Assembly (NCBI RefSeq): GCF_026625605.1
Contig: NZ_CP113054.1
Location: forward strand, 992,001-1,056,000
Direction of reading: 5' to 3'
DNA: 64,000 nt
Origin: Luteolibacter sp. SL250
GTDB lineage: Bacteria > Verrucomicrobiota > Verrucomicrobiia > Verrucomicrobiales > Akkermansiaceae
Within the stretch, counting starts at the first letter, position 1, and the number at the start of each line of letters is the position of its first letter. The notes beneath the pieces are model-generated. The model saw only the letters and a list, made by a program, of their open reading frames with translations, did no database searches and was not told the origin of the DNA. A program made the position numbers and the translations under genes. This document shows, one piece after another, positions 23,968 to 31,991 of the stretch.

Positions 23968-24207
23968 TCAGCTCGCGTCGCTGGTCACCGTGGTTTCCTT
24001 GGTTCGTGGCGGAGCACCACCACCGGTGGTGACCTCCGTCGCACTGGTCGTGTTGGACACCGAGCGGGCGGCGCCCATGATACCGAGACCCCCGATGACG
24101 AGTCCGGTGACGATGAGCCAGACCTGCGGAACCCCCATCACGGAAGCGCCGTAGAGAATGCCCGCGAGAAGAACCGCGGTTCCAAGTAGGTAGATGATTG
24201 CTTTCAT
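23968..24207 (-). CDS. Small two-helix membrane protein
   Basis: The product has 79 residues, with two hydrophobic helices (about 4-24 and 28-50) joined by a short turn, then a Thr/Ser-rich hydrophilic tail. Coding is supported by the clean two-helix pattern, the ATG and its position 32 nt before the YXWxxGxW gene on the same strand. I do not recognise a family. It could be a stress-induced small envelope protein. Confidence 0.65.
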   Translation of the reverse strand: MKAIIYLLGTAVLLAGILYGASVMGVPQVWLIVTGLVIGGLGIMGAARSVSNTTSATEVTTGGGAPPRTKETTVTSDAS

Positions 24208-24397
24208 GGCAGGGTCTGTCTCGCAAACCGCATGCCATCACTTGTCATCAAAGGGTTATGAATCCTGCGCTGCGCTTCGGATTGCGAATTGCCCGGATGA
24301 CGGTGGAATGGCAATGCGGTTTCTTCCGATGGAAGATGACCGTATGACGTGCGCCCCGCCGCGCTTATTCATCCCGGTTCGTGGGCCGGGTGGCGTC

Positions 24398-25885
24398 TCA
24401 GGAAATGCCGAGCGCGCCATCCGCTGCCGTGCGCAGCTTACGGTAGAGTTCCGGATCGCCCGCCAAGCTCTTGCCGTGGGAGGGGACCATTTCCTCCAGC
24501 TTCGCCTTCCATTCCGGCAGGCGGTTTTTGAAGCACTTGCCGATGATATCGAGCATCACATCCACCGCAGTGGATGCACCGGGGGAGGCCCCCAGCAGCG
24601 CGGCGATCGAGCCGTCACCGGCCGCGACCACTTCCGTGCCGAACTGGAGGACGCCGCCTTTCTTCGCGTCCTGCTTGATGATCTGCACCCGCTGGCCTGC
24701 GGTGAGCAGACGCCAGTCCTCCAGCTTTGCATCCGGGAAAAATTCGCGCAGCGCGTCCAGGCGGTCCTGCGGATGCTGGATCACCTGCTCGATCAGATAG
24801 CGGGTCAGGTCCATGTTGTCCTTACCGACGGCGAGCATCGGGATCAGGTTGGAGATTTTCACCGATCCCGGCAGGTCGAAGAACGATCCGGACTTCAGGA
24901 ACTTCGGCGAGAAACCGGCGAACGGCCCGAAGAGGAGGGACAGCTTGCCGTCGATCACCCGGGTGTCCAGGTGGGGGACGGACATCGGCGGCGCGCCGAC
25001 GGCGGCCTTGCCGTAGACCTTCGCGTGGTGGCTTTCGACGACTTCCGGATTGTCACAGACCAGGAACTGGCCGCTGACGGGGAATCCGCCGAAGCCTTTG
25101 CCTTCCTCGATCTTCGACTTCTGGAGAAGGGGGAGGGACGCACCTCCCGCCCCCACGAAGACGAAGGGAGCGGTCACGGAGCGGTTGATGCCTTTTTCCA
25201 GGTTGCGCACCGTCAGTTCCCAGCGTCCGTCGCGCTTGCGCTTGATGTTGTGGACCTGGTGGCGGGTGGCCACCTTCACGTTCTCCTTGGAAACCAAGTA
25301 GTCCACGAGACTGCGGGTGAGCGCGCCGAAGTTCACGTCCGTTCCGCCTTCCACGCGGGTCGCGGCGATGGGTTCGGCGGCGTTGCGGCCCTGCAGCAAC
25401 AGCGGCGCCCATTCCTTGATCCGGCCGCCGTCTTCGGAGTACTCCATCTCGGCGAAGAAGTGGTGCTTCGCCATCGTCTCATGGCGGCGCTTCAGGAAGG
25501 CCTGGTCTTCCTTTCCGCGCACGAAGCTCATATGCGGCACCTTGGTGATGAACTCTTCCGGAGCGGGGAGGATGCCCTGCGCCGCGAGGTAGGACCAGAA
25601 TTGCTTGGAAAGCTCGAATGCCTCGTTGATCTCGACGGCCTTGGAGATATCGACGGAGCCGTCGGGCCTTTCCTTGGTGTAGTTCAGCTCGCAGAGGGCG
25701 GCATGGCCGGTGCCGGCGTTGTTCCAGGGATTGGTGCTCTCTTTCGCGACTTCCGCGAGGGCTTCCACGATCTGGATCTTCAGCGAGGGGTCCAGTTGGT
25801 TGAGCAGGACGCCCAGGGTGGCGCTCATGATCCCTCCGCCGATGAGGATGACGTCCGGTTCCGCGATCGTTTCAACACGTTTCAT
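24398..25885 (-). CDS. mqo: Malate:quinone oxidoreductase
   Basis: The product is 495 residues. This FAD-dependent peripheral membrane enzyme oxidises malate to oxaloacetate and passes electrons to the quinone pool, replacing or backing up soluble malate dehydrogenase in the TCA cycle. The FAD motif [15 protein letters not shown] is at the N-terminus. [20 protein letters not shown] and the C-terminal [17 protein letters not shown] are Mqo signatures. Two ATGs are possible (25885, MKRVET; 25891, MAMKRVET); relatives start at the first. It stands alone, divergent from the zinc-ribbon membrane protein. Confidence 0.95.
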   Translation of the reverse strand: MKRVETIAEPDVILIGGGIMSATLGVLLNQLDPSLKIQIVEALAEVAKESTNPWNNAGTGHAALCELNYTKERPDGSVDISKAVEINEAFELSKQFWSYLAAQGILPAPEEFITKVPHMSFVRGKEDQAFLKRRHETMAKHHFFAEMEYSEDGGRIKEWAPLLLQGRNAAEPIAATRVEGGTDVNFGALTRSLVDYLVSKENVKVATRHQVHNIKRKRDGRWELTVRNLEKGINRSVTAPFVFVGAGGASLPLLQKSKIEEGKGFGGFPVSGQFLVCDNPEVVESHHAKVYGKAAVGAPPMSVPHLDTRVIDGKLSLLFGPFAGFSPKFLKSGSFFDLPGSVKISNLIPMLAVGKDNMDLTRYLIEQVIQHPQDRLDALREFFPDAKLEDWRLLTAGQRVQIIKQDAKKGGVLQFGTEVVAAGDGSIAALLGASPGASTAVDVMLDIIGKCFKNRLPEWKAKLEEMVPSHGKSLAGDPELYRKLRTAADGALGIS

Positions 25886-25991
25886 GGCCATGCGGGCGGC
25901 GCGATAGGTCCATCCCGGGCGCTTCGCAAGCCGATATGCGCTGGAAATGCGCTTGGCGGGGGAAACCGCCGCCGCCAGACTCCGCCAGATC

Positions 25992-26681
25992 ATGCTGGTT
26001 GAATTGAAATGCAACAACTGCGGCTCGCAGTTGAAGCCGGAGGACATCTCGCCGCAACTCTCCGCGGCGCGCTGCCATCACTGCAACGCCCTGTTCGCCT
26101 TGCCCCACCTGGCAGGCGGACGCACGATCGCGCGTCCGGATGTGGCGCTCCCCCGTGGCATGAAAATCGAGGAACGGATGGACGGGCTGACCATCACCCG
26201 CCGCTGGCTGGATGCAACGGCATGGTTCCTCCTGATTTTCGCGGTGTTCTGGAATGGCTTCATGATCGTCTGGAGCGTCATTTCACTCTCGCAGGGAATC
26301 TGGGCCATGTCCTTGTTCGGCCTGCTGCACACCGGGGTGGGCCTGTTCCTGATCTATCTGGTTCTGGCGATGTTCCTCAACTCGACGACGGTGAAGGTCA
26401 CCTATGATGCGGTGGAGACCCGCAGCGGCCCTCTGCCATGGAAGGGGAACAAGACCATCCCGAAGCATGAGGTGGAGCAGTTCTATTGCACGGAGAAAGT
26501 CCAACGGACGAAGAACGGATCCTCCGTGACCTATGACGTGCATGCGGTCCTGAAAGGAAACCGGAGGGAGAAGCTGGCACAGGGCATCAGGCACCACGAC
26601 CAGGCGCTGTTCATCGAGCAGCAGTTGGAGCGGCACCTTGGGCTGCAGGATGTGCCGGTTGCCGGCGAGCACGGCCGGTGA
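25992..26681 (+). CDS. Zinc-ribbon membrane protein
   Basis: The product is 229 residues. A four-Cys zinc ribbon (Cys7, Cys10, Cys28, Cys31; CNNC and CHHC) is followed by a soluble segment and two transmembrane helices near residues 78-100 and 106-130. A conserved-looking cytosolic domain follows ([18 protein letters not shown]). This layout recurs in uncharacterised bacterial proteins. The ATG at 25992 is used because it places the ribbon at the N-terminus. Function unknown. Confidence 0.75.
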   Translation: MLVELKCNNCGSQLKPEDISPQLSAARCHHCNALFALPHLAGGRTIARPDVALPRGMKIEERMDGLTITRRWLDATAWFLLIFAVFWNGFMIVWSVISLSQGIWAMSLFGLLHTGVGLFLIYLVLAMFLNSTTVKVTYDAVETRSGPLPWKGNKTIPKHEVEQFYCTEKVQRTKNGSSVTYDVHAVLKGNRREKLAQGIRHHDQALFIEQQLERHLGLQDVPVAGEHGR

Positions 26682-26690
26682 ACACCCGCG

Positions 26691-27074
26691 TCAGCGGACG
26701 ACCACCTCTCCCTGCAGCTCGCTCCAGATCCAGACGGCCTCCCCGCCGGCCTCATCCCGTTTTTCCCACAGGAACCAGCCATAGGCAGGTGTCCAGTGGA
26801 GTTCATAGGTGTTCATCCTCCGCACCTGCCTGCCGTTTTCGATGACCGGGTGGACCGCGATGATCCGGCGCACATGGTTCACTTCGAACGGGCCGGATTT
26901 CGTGGTTCCTTCCAGCACCATTGCCACGGCGATCGCAGGAGTCCGGTTCTGGCTCCGGAGATTGATCAGTTTCGAGATCAACGCATCGGAAGGCTCGCTG
27001 GTGGGTTCCACGGCGCTGGCGGCCGGAGCGAGGGCGAAGAGACAGCACGGGAGCAGGTGGATGGGTTTCATCAT
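26691..27074 (-). CDS. Small secreted protein of unknown function
   Basis: The product has 127 residues with a signal peptide (MMKPIHLLPCCLFALAPAASA). The mature part is short, with VRRMNTYELHWTPAYGWFLWEK and a C-terminal WIWSELQGEVVVR. ATGs at 27074 and 27071 are adjacent. No family is recognised. It converges with the zinc-ribbon protein gene, 9 nt between stops. Confidence 0.65.
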   Translation of the reverse strand: MMKPIHLLPCCLFALAPAASAVEPTSEPSDALISKLINLRSQNRTPAIAVAMVLEGTTKSGPFEVNHVRRIIAVHPVIENGRQVRRMNTYELHWTPAYGWFLWEKRDEAGGEAVWIWSELQGEVVVR

Positions 27075-27279
27075 CCCCTTCGACGGGATACAGGGTGGAT
27101 TTATTCTGCCCATCCGCATGGATCTGATTTCCTACAGCTTTGTGTCAGTGGAATCGGCGGCATGGTTTCCAATGATATGTCATGTAAGTGGATGACGGAC
27201 AGGTTATTGTGTATTTTGATGGATTCATGGGATTCTCAAATTCCTTGCAAGTGTGCGGTGGGTTTCCCAATGTCGTATC

Positions 27280-27840
27280 GTGTTCGACTCTTGGTGGGAT
27301 GCCCTGAACCTGGAACTCCGTGTCTTCTATGGCATCGGAATCATCGCTCTGTTGGTGCTGCTGCTCCAGCTTGCCCTGTCCGTCTTCGGTGGGATGGACG
27401 AGCATGACTTCGACCATGCGGGCGACCACTCGTCCGGCCTCAGCTTTTTCTCCATCCGCGGGGTCACCGCCTTCTTCGTCGGCTTCGGTTGGTCCGGTGT
27501 CATCGCCCTGAAGGCAGGCTGGGGCCTCATCCCGGCCATCGCCGTGGGGATGACCGTCGGGGTGGCCCTCATGCTGGGCATCTTCCTGCTCATGACGAGC
27601 ATGCTGCGCCTCCAGTCCAGCGGCACGCTCGATTTCGCCAATGCGGTCGGCAAGGTCGGCACGGTCTATGTCACCATCCCCGCCGGGCGGAAAGCCGGTG
27701 GGCAGGTGGAGGTTCTCCTGCAAGGCCGCCTCACCATGGCGGATGCCCTGTCCCGCGGCGATGCCCCGCTCTCACCGGGCACGAAGGTGACCATCGTTGA
27801 AAAAATCGGGCACTCCACCCTTGTTGTCGAACCTCTCTGA
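27280..27840 (+). CDS. NfeD-like membrane protein with OB fold
   Basis: The product is about 186 residues from a GTG at 27280; an in-frame GTG at 27253 is the alternative. Three hydrophobic helices lie at about 12-32, 60-80 and 86-108. A small beta-barrel follows, with VGKVGTVYVTIPAGRKAGGQVEV, matching the NfeD C-terminal OB fold. NfeD proteins accompany SPFH/flotillin proteins. Here the flotillin gene starts 16 nt downstream, which strongly supports the call. The pair probably organises membrane microdomains. Confidence 0.82.
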   Translation: MFDSWWDALNLELRVFYGIGIIALLVLLLQLALSVFGGMDEHDFDHAGDHSSGLSFFSIRGVTAFFVGFGWSGVIALKAGWGLIPAIAVGMTVGVALMLGIFLLMTSMLRLQSSGTLDFANAVGKVGTVYVTIPAGRKAGGQVEVLLQGRLTMADALSRGDAPLSPGTKVTIVEKIGHSTLVVEPL

Positions 27841-27856
27841 CCTCCCCTGAAAAACC

Positions 27857-29401
27857 ATGCCACTCGTGTATCTCGCAGCATCCCTGCCCGTGCTCATCCT
27901 CGCGGCCGCGGTCGTTCTCGTCCTTTTCACCGCGCTCGTCGCCATCGCCGCGCGTTACAAGAAATGCCCTTCCGACCGGGTTCTGGTCGTCTATGGCAAG
28001 GTCGGTGATGGGAAATCCGCCCAGTGCTACCATGGCGGTGCCGCGTTCATCTGGCCGGTCATCCAGGACTACCAATATCTGACGCTGACGCCGCTGCCGA
28101 TCGACATCCGTCTGGAAGGCGCGCTCTCAAAGCAGAATATCCGGGTCAATACCCCGTCCACCTTCACCGTCGGCATCTCCACGGAGCCAGGCGTGATGGA
28201 GAACGCCGCCGAGCGCCTGCTCGGGCTGACCATGCCCCAGATCAGCGAGCTGGCGAAGGACATCATCTTCGGCCAGATGCGCGTGGTCATCGCCACGATG
28301 GACATCGAGGAAATCAACTCGGACCGCGACAAGCTGATCGCGAACATCTCGCAGGGCGTCGAGGTGGAACTGAAGAAAGTCGGCCTCCGTCTCATCAACG
28401 TCAATGTCCAGGATATCACGGATGCCTCCGGCTACATCGACGCCCTGGGTCAGGAAGCCGCTTCCGCCGCCATTGCCGCCGCGAAGATCAAAGTTGCCCA
28501 AGCGGACCGCGACGGTGAGATCGGAGCGGCGGCCGCCCAGCGGGACAAACGGATCAGCGTTTCCGGAGCGAATGCGGAGGCCACCCGGGGGGAGAACACT
28601 GCGGAGGTGGAGATAGCCCATTCCAACGCCCAGCGCCGGAGCGCGCAGGCGGAAGCGGAGCGCATTGCCCAGGCGGCGGAAAAGGTCGCCCATGCGAAGG
28701 TGCTGGAAGAGGCCTACGTTTCCGAGCAATCCGCGGAAAAGCAACGTGCCGAGCGGGACAAGGCCACCCAGTTCGCCAACATCGTCGTCCCGGCGGAGGT
28801 GGCCAAGCAGCGTCAGCTTGTGGAAGCGGATGCGGAGGCGGAAAAGGTCCGCCGGATCCAGCAGGGCAAGGCGGACGGTGTCCGTGCCGAGAAGCAGGCG
28901 GAAGCGGATGGTATCATCTTCGTGAAGGAAGCGGAGGCAGGCGGCTTGAAAGCCCGCCTCATCGCGGAGGCGGATGGTCTGAGATCCCGCCTGCTCGCGG
29001 AAGCGGAAGGTGCGCAGGCCGTCCTTGTCGGAAAGGCGAAGGGTTTCGAAGACCTCATCCAGTCCTGCCAAGGACCGGGCGGTGCACAGCAACTCCTCAT
29101 CACCGAACTCCTGCCCCAGCTCGTCGAGGCCCAGGTCAAGGCGATCGCCAACCTCAAGATCGACAAGCTCACCGTCTGGGACAGCGGCAAGGGCGCGGAC
29201 GGAAAAAACAGCACCGCCGGATTCCTTTCCGGCCTCGCAGGTTCAGTGCCTCCGCTGCATGAGCTGGCGAAGAACGTTGGCGTTGAACTGCCTTCCTATC
29301 TCGGCAAGCTGGACGACCCGCAGGCCAACCCGCCATCCGTGCAGCCTCCCTCACCGGAAGCACCGGTGACCGGAAACACGCAGTCTGCGGAAAACATCTG
29401 A
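27857..29401 (+). CDS. Flotillin-family (SPFH/Band 7) protein
   Basis: The product has 514 residues. One N-terminal membrane helix (about 8-32) is followed by the SPFH domain, with CPSDRVLVVYGKVG and ISTEPGVMENAAERLLG. A long Ala/Glu-rich coiled coil (about 205-400) contains repeated EAE(K/R)-type heptads. The conserved flotillin tail GPGGAQQLLITELLPQLVEAQ follows, and a Pro/Ser-rich end completes it. Flotillins form large oligomers in lipid microdomains and scaffold membrane complexes. It forms an operon with the NfeD-like gene and is followed by an intrinsic terminator at 29426-29457. Confidence 0.93.
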   Translation: MPLVYLAASLPVLILAAAVVLVLFTALVAIAARYKKCPSDRVLVVYGKVGDGKSAQCYHGGAAFIWPVIQDYQYLTLTPLPIDIRLEGALSKQNIRVNTPSTFTVGISTEPGVMENAAERLLGLTMPQISELAKDIIFGQMRVVIATMDIEEINSDRDKLIANISQGVEVELKKVGLRLINVNVQDITDASGYIDALGQEAASAAIAAAKIKVAQADRDGEIGAAAAQRDKRISVSGANAEATRGENTAEVEIAHSNAQRRSAQAEAERIAQAAEKVAHAKVLEEAYVSEQSAEKQRAERDKATQFANIVVPAEVAKQRQLVEADAEAEKVRRIQQGKADGVRAEKQAEADGIIFVKEAEAGGLKARLIAEADGLRSRLLAEAEGAQAVLVGKAKGFEDLIQSCQGPGGAQQLLITELLPQLVEAQVKAIANLKIDKLTVWDSGKGADGKNSTAGFLSGLAGSVPPLHELAKNVGVELPSYLGKLDDPQANPPSVQPPSPEAPVTGNTQSAENI

Positions 29402-29425
29402 CCGGTCGGCGGATTTTTCTGAATC

Positions 29426-29457
29426 ACGGCGCATTCCCAGGGGAGTGCGCCGTTTTT
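29426..29457 (+). terminator. Intrinsic terminator after flotillin
   Basis: A 13-bp stem, ACGGCGCATTCCC with GGGAGTGCGCCGT, contains one G-U pair and a two-base loop, followed by TTTTT. It closes the NfeD-flotillin operon 24 nt after the stop codon. Confidence 0.85.
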
Positions 29458-29531
29458 CGTGGGTGATACCAACTTGGTTGGATGGGAAAGGCTGGTTGCG
29501 TCCACATGAAGGCAAGGTTACCTCCATCAGG

Positions 29532-30068
29532 ATGATCATATCCGTCTTCCGTTGCCTCCTCCCCGTGGCGGTTGCCTTCTCCATCGCCTCATGCGGGGTG
29601 GGGGCGAATCTCCATCAGGTGGACGCGAACGTGTGGCGCTCCTCCCAGCCGGAGAAGCGGGACTTCCGCGCTATGGAGAAGGACGGCATCCGGGAGGTGC
29701 TCAACCTGCGCCGGTATCACTCCGATGATGCCATCGCGGGAAACCTGGTGTGCCATCACGTGCGGATGCGCGCCGGAAAGATCAGCGACAAGGAGATGTT
29801 GGAGGCGCTGCGGGTGCTGGCCGCGGCGAAGCAACCCATCGTCGTCCATTGCTGGCATGGTTCTGACCGGACGGGCGCGGTCATCGCGATGTACCGGATG
29901 GTGATCCAGCGCTGGCCACGGGAGAAGGCCATCGCGGAAGTGCTGGATCCGCGATACGGCCACCATGCGGATGTGTTCCCGAACGTGCGGGAGTATCTGG
30001 AAACCGTGGATGTGGAGAAGATGCGCCGCCTGCTCCGGGAGGAGGGGCTTCTCAGCGGAACTGCTTGA
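29532..30068 (+). CDS. Lipoprotein dual-specificity/tyrosine phosphatase
   Basis: The product is 178 residues from the ATG at 29532, with a lipobox FSIASCG. The P-loop HCWHGSDRTG near residue 106 fits HCxxGxxRTG with catalytic Cys, and an Asp in the WPD-like loop may be in YHSDDA. This is the cysteine-dependent phosphatase superfamily, of the small DSP/PTP-like type (DUF442/plant SIW14-like), and the lipid anchor places it outside the cytoplasm. Substrates may be phosphorylated sugars or inositol phosphates as well as protein. Its last 17 nt overlap the 3' end of the convergent DUF4250 gene. Confidence 0.85.
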   Translation: MIISVFRCLLPVAVAFSIASCGVGANLHQVDANVWRSSQPEKRDFRAMEKDGIREVLNLRRYHSDDAIAGNLVCHHVRMRAGKISDKEMLEALRVLAAAKQPIVVHCWHGSDRTGAVIAMYRMVIQRWPREKAIAEVLDPRYGHHADVFPNVREYLETVDVEKMRRLLREEGLLSGTA

Positions 30069-30240
30069 GGGCGGACTGGTAGATGTAGCCGGCTTTCTCC
30101 AGCTTTTCCTCCAGAGCGGCTTGGTCCAGATCATGCGTTTTCACCAGATCATCGAGCGACTCGCTGTGATTGCGCAGCTCGGTGTTCACCAGTCCGAACA
30201 ACAGATGGGGATCCATTGCGAGGTAGTTGGAAAGATCCAT
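30052..30240 (-). CDS. DUF4250-family small protein
   Basis: The product is 62 residues from the ATG at 30238-30240. It matches the short DUF4250 pattern: MDPHLLFGLVNTELRNHSES, then LDDLVKTHDLDQAALEEKLE and a terminal GYIYQ. The function of the family is unknown. The gene lies between two rightward genes and overlaps the phosphatase gene tail-to-tail by 17 nt. Confidence 0.8.
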   Translation of the reverse strand: MDLSNYLAMDPHLLFGLVNTELRNHSESLDDLVKTHDLDQAALEEKLEKAGYIYQSALKQFR

Positions 30241-30326
30241 GGAGGGAGGATGCATTCGCAGGAGGGACCCGCAAGAGCGCTCCGTGGTTTCTTGACGCGG
30301 TTCCGCCTTACCCTAGCCTCGTCGGG

Positions 30327-31187
30327 ATGCGAGCCGCGTTGATCCTTTCGTTTCTGTTTTCTTCCCTCGGGATGTCCGCAACGGCTCAGGAACGCCAGCC
30401 CCTGTGGCCTGAAGGAAAAGCTCCCGTCGGCGACGGCACGTTCGATCCGGCGAATGCCTTCATCACCGTCCACAAGCCGGAGAAGCCGAATGGCGCGGCG
30501 GTCGTGATCTGCCCGGGTGGCGGCTACCGGATGCTGGTGACCGGCGGCGAGGGCCATGGCATCGCCAAATGGCTCAACGGATTCGGTGTGACGGGCATCG
30601 TCCTGGAGTACCGTCTGCCCGCAGGCCGGCCGTTCGTGCCGCTGCTGGACGCCCAGCGGGCGATCCGCACGACGCGTTCGCGCGCCGCGGAGTGGGGGAT
30701 CGATCCGGCGCGGGTCGGAATCATCGGCTTTTCCGCCGGCGGGCACCTTGCATCCACGGCAGGAACCCATTTCGACACGGGCAAGGCGGACGCGGAGGAG
30801 GCGGTGGAACGTGTTTCCTGCCGCCCGGATTTCATGATCCTCATCTACCCGGTCATCACCATGGACATCGCCACCCATGGCGGCTCCAGGCAGAATCTGC
30901 TCGGCGCGACGCCCGCCGCCGGCCACATGGAGCTGTTTTCGAACGAGAAGCAGGTCACGGACAAAACGCCGCCCGCATTCCTCGCGCACGCGCTTGATGA
31001 CAAGTCGGTCACCATTGAAAACAGCCGGATGTTCCGGAAAGTTCTCGCTGACAAAGGGATACCGGTGGAACTGGTCGAGCTGCCGAGTGGTGGCCACGGT
31101 CTCAACGGCTACAAGGGGCCGATGTGGGACGAGTGGCAGGCCAAATCGATCGTCTGGCTGAAAGGCCTGAAGGTGATCCCGGAATAA
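30327..31187 (+). CDS. Secreted esterase/alpha-beta hydrolase (BD-FAE type)
   Basis: The product is 286 residues with a signal peptide (MRAALILSFLFSSLGMSATA). The oxyanion motif VVICPGGGYRML (HGGG-like), nucleophile GFSAGGHLAS near Ser136, Asp in AHALDDKSV and His in PSGGHGLN complete the site. The start ERQPLWPEGKAP is typical of Bacteroidota/Verrucomicrobiota acetyl-xylan or feruloyl esterase-like proteins that remove acyl groups from plant glycans. It stands alone. It converges with the DUF3127 gene, 9 nt between stops. Confidence 0.87.
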   Translation: MRAALILSFLFSSLGMSATAQERQPLWPEGKAPVGDGTFDPANAFITVHKPEKPNGAAVVICPGGGYRMLVTGGEGHGIAKWLNGFGVTGIVLEYRLPAGRPFVPLLDAQRAIRTTRSRAAEWGIDPARVGIIGFSAGGHLASTAGTHFDTGKADAEEAVERVSCRPDFMILIYPVITMDIATHGGSRQNLLGATPAAGHMELFSNEKQVTDKTPPAFLAHALDDKSVTIENSRMFRKVLADKGIPVELVELPSGGHGLNGYKGPMWDEWQAKSIVWLKGLKVIPE

Positions 31188-31196
31188 GCCGGACGA

Positions 31197-31616
31197 TCAG
31201 AACGGGATATCGTCGTCGTCGAAGTCGTCTTCCTTTCGGAGATCCGCGGCGGAAGGTTCGGCGTGTTGTTGCTGGCCATTCTGGCGCGGAGGAGCGCTCC
31301 GACGCTGGGGTGCGGACTGGTCATAGGGATCCCCGCCGCCGCCATTTCCGCCACCACCGCCCTGGATCTTCCAGGCGGAGAGGTTCACGTAGTATTTCCC
31401 GTTGTACTCGTTGCCCCGGATGTCAAAGTTGACCGTCACGTCCTGGCCGACCTTGTAGCCGTCCAGCAACTGGCACTTTTCCTTCACCACCTCGAACTTC
31501 AGATCCTGGGGATACTTGTCGGCGGCGGTGGTCACCACGAACTCCCGCTTCGAGAAACCGCTGGCAAAGGATTGCGTATCGTAGATGACTTTGATTTTCC
31601 CGGCGGTTTCGTACAT
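31197..31616 (-). CDS. DUF3127 protein with SSB-like acidic tip
   Basis: The product is 139 residues from the ATG at 31614-31616, where family homology begins ([17 protein letters not shown]). Residues 1-85 form the DUF3127 domain, an OB-like fold containing KREFVVTT and [21 protein letters not shown] Gly-rich then Gln/Pro-rich linker follows, and the protein ends in [10 protein letters not shown]. That ending is almost the same as the C-terminal partner-binding tip of bacterial SSB (DFDDDIPF). Domain, linker and tip together copy SSB architecture, so I infer a single-strand-binding or SSB-competing role. It is divergent from a tiny zinc-protein gene. Confidence 0.85.
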   Translation of the reverse strand: MYETAGKIKVIYDTQSFASGFSKREFVVTTAADKYPQDLKFEVVKEKCQLLDGYKVGQDVTVNFDIRGNEYNGKYYVNLSAWKIQGGGGGNGGGGDPYDQSAPQRRSAPPRQNGQQQHAEPSAADLRKEDDFDDDDIPF

Positions 31617-31721
31617 GGCGGCAGTCTCCCTGAAGCCATCCCGATGTCGAAAGTTTTTTGCGGGCATGACCTTCCAAACGGAAGCTTGATGGCGGCCGCG
31701 GACCGGAGGAATGATCCCTCC

Positions 31722-31862
31722 ATGTCCGATACCCCTCCCTGCGACCGCTGCGGTGCTCCATCCGTGGCGGCGGTTGGAGAGGAATCGCTTTGTGCCGACT
31801 GTTTCCATGAAGCGGGATCCTGTTGCGGCCGCTTCGGTGGTGGAGACGAGGAGGGGCCCTGA
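31722..31862 (+). CDS. 46-residue Cys-rich zinc-binding protein
   Basis: The ORF is preceded by GGAGGA (31705-31710), an 11-nt spacer and ATG 31722. The product has Cys7, Cys10, Cys24, Cys27, Cys34 and Cys35, making CDRC and CADC knuckles of a zinc ribbon, followed by AGSCCGRF. Similar mini-proteins beginning with a [10 protein letters not shown] pattern are common in Verrucomicrobia; their role is unknown. The good ribosome site and motif spacing support real coding despite the length. Confidence 0.7.
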   Translation: MSDTPPCDRCGAPSVAAVGEESLCADCFHEAGSCCGRFGGGDEEGP

Positions 31863-31953
31863 TTTCACCCGGGCGTCTGATGCCCCGGTTGGGCCTTCCG
31901 GAGGCCGGAAAATCTTCCGGGAAGCTGATTTGGATTTGACCTTGATCGGTAAT

Positions 31954-31968
31954 TGAGACGCATTCGCA
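31954..31968. promoter_or_regulatory. Weak Fur-like box before the PepSY gene
   Basis: TGAGACGCATTCGCA keeps one half-site (TGAGAC) of the palindrome before the TonB receptor genes and matches 11 of 15 positions. It lies 23 nt before the PepSY start. It is only a candidate. Confidence 0.3.
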
Positions 31969-31991
31969 GCACTTTCCCCTGCGACACTCCC

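Noticed and set aside
22125..24154. Several long plus-strand frames (298 and 498 codons)
   Set aside because: They run antisense to the YXWxxGxW gene, whose GYW repeats and signal peptide fix the true frame. The antisense products owe their openness to Arg-rich codons.
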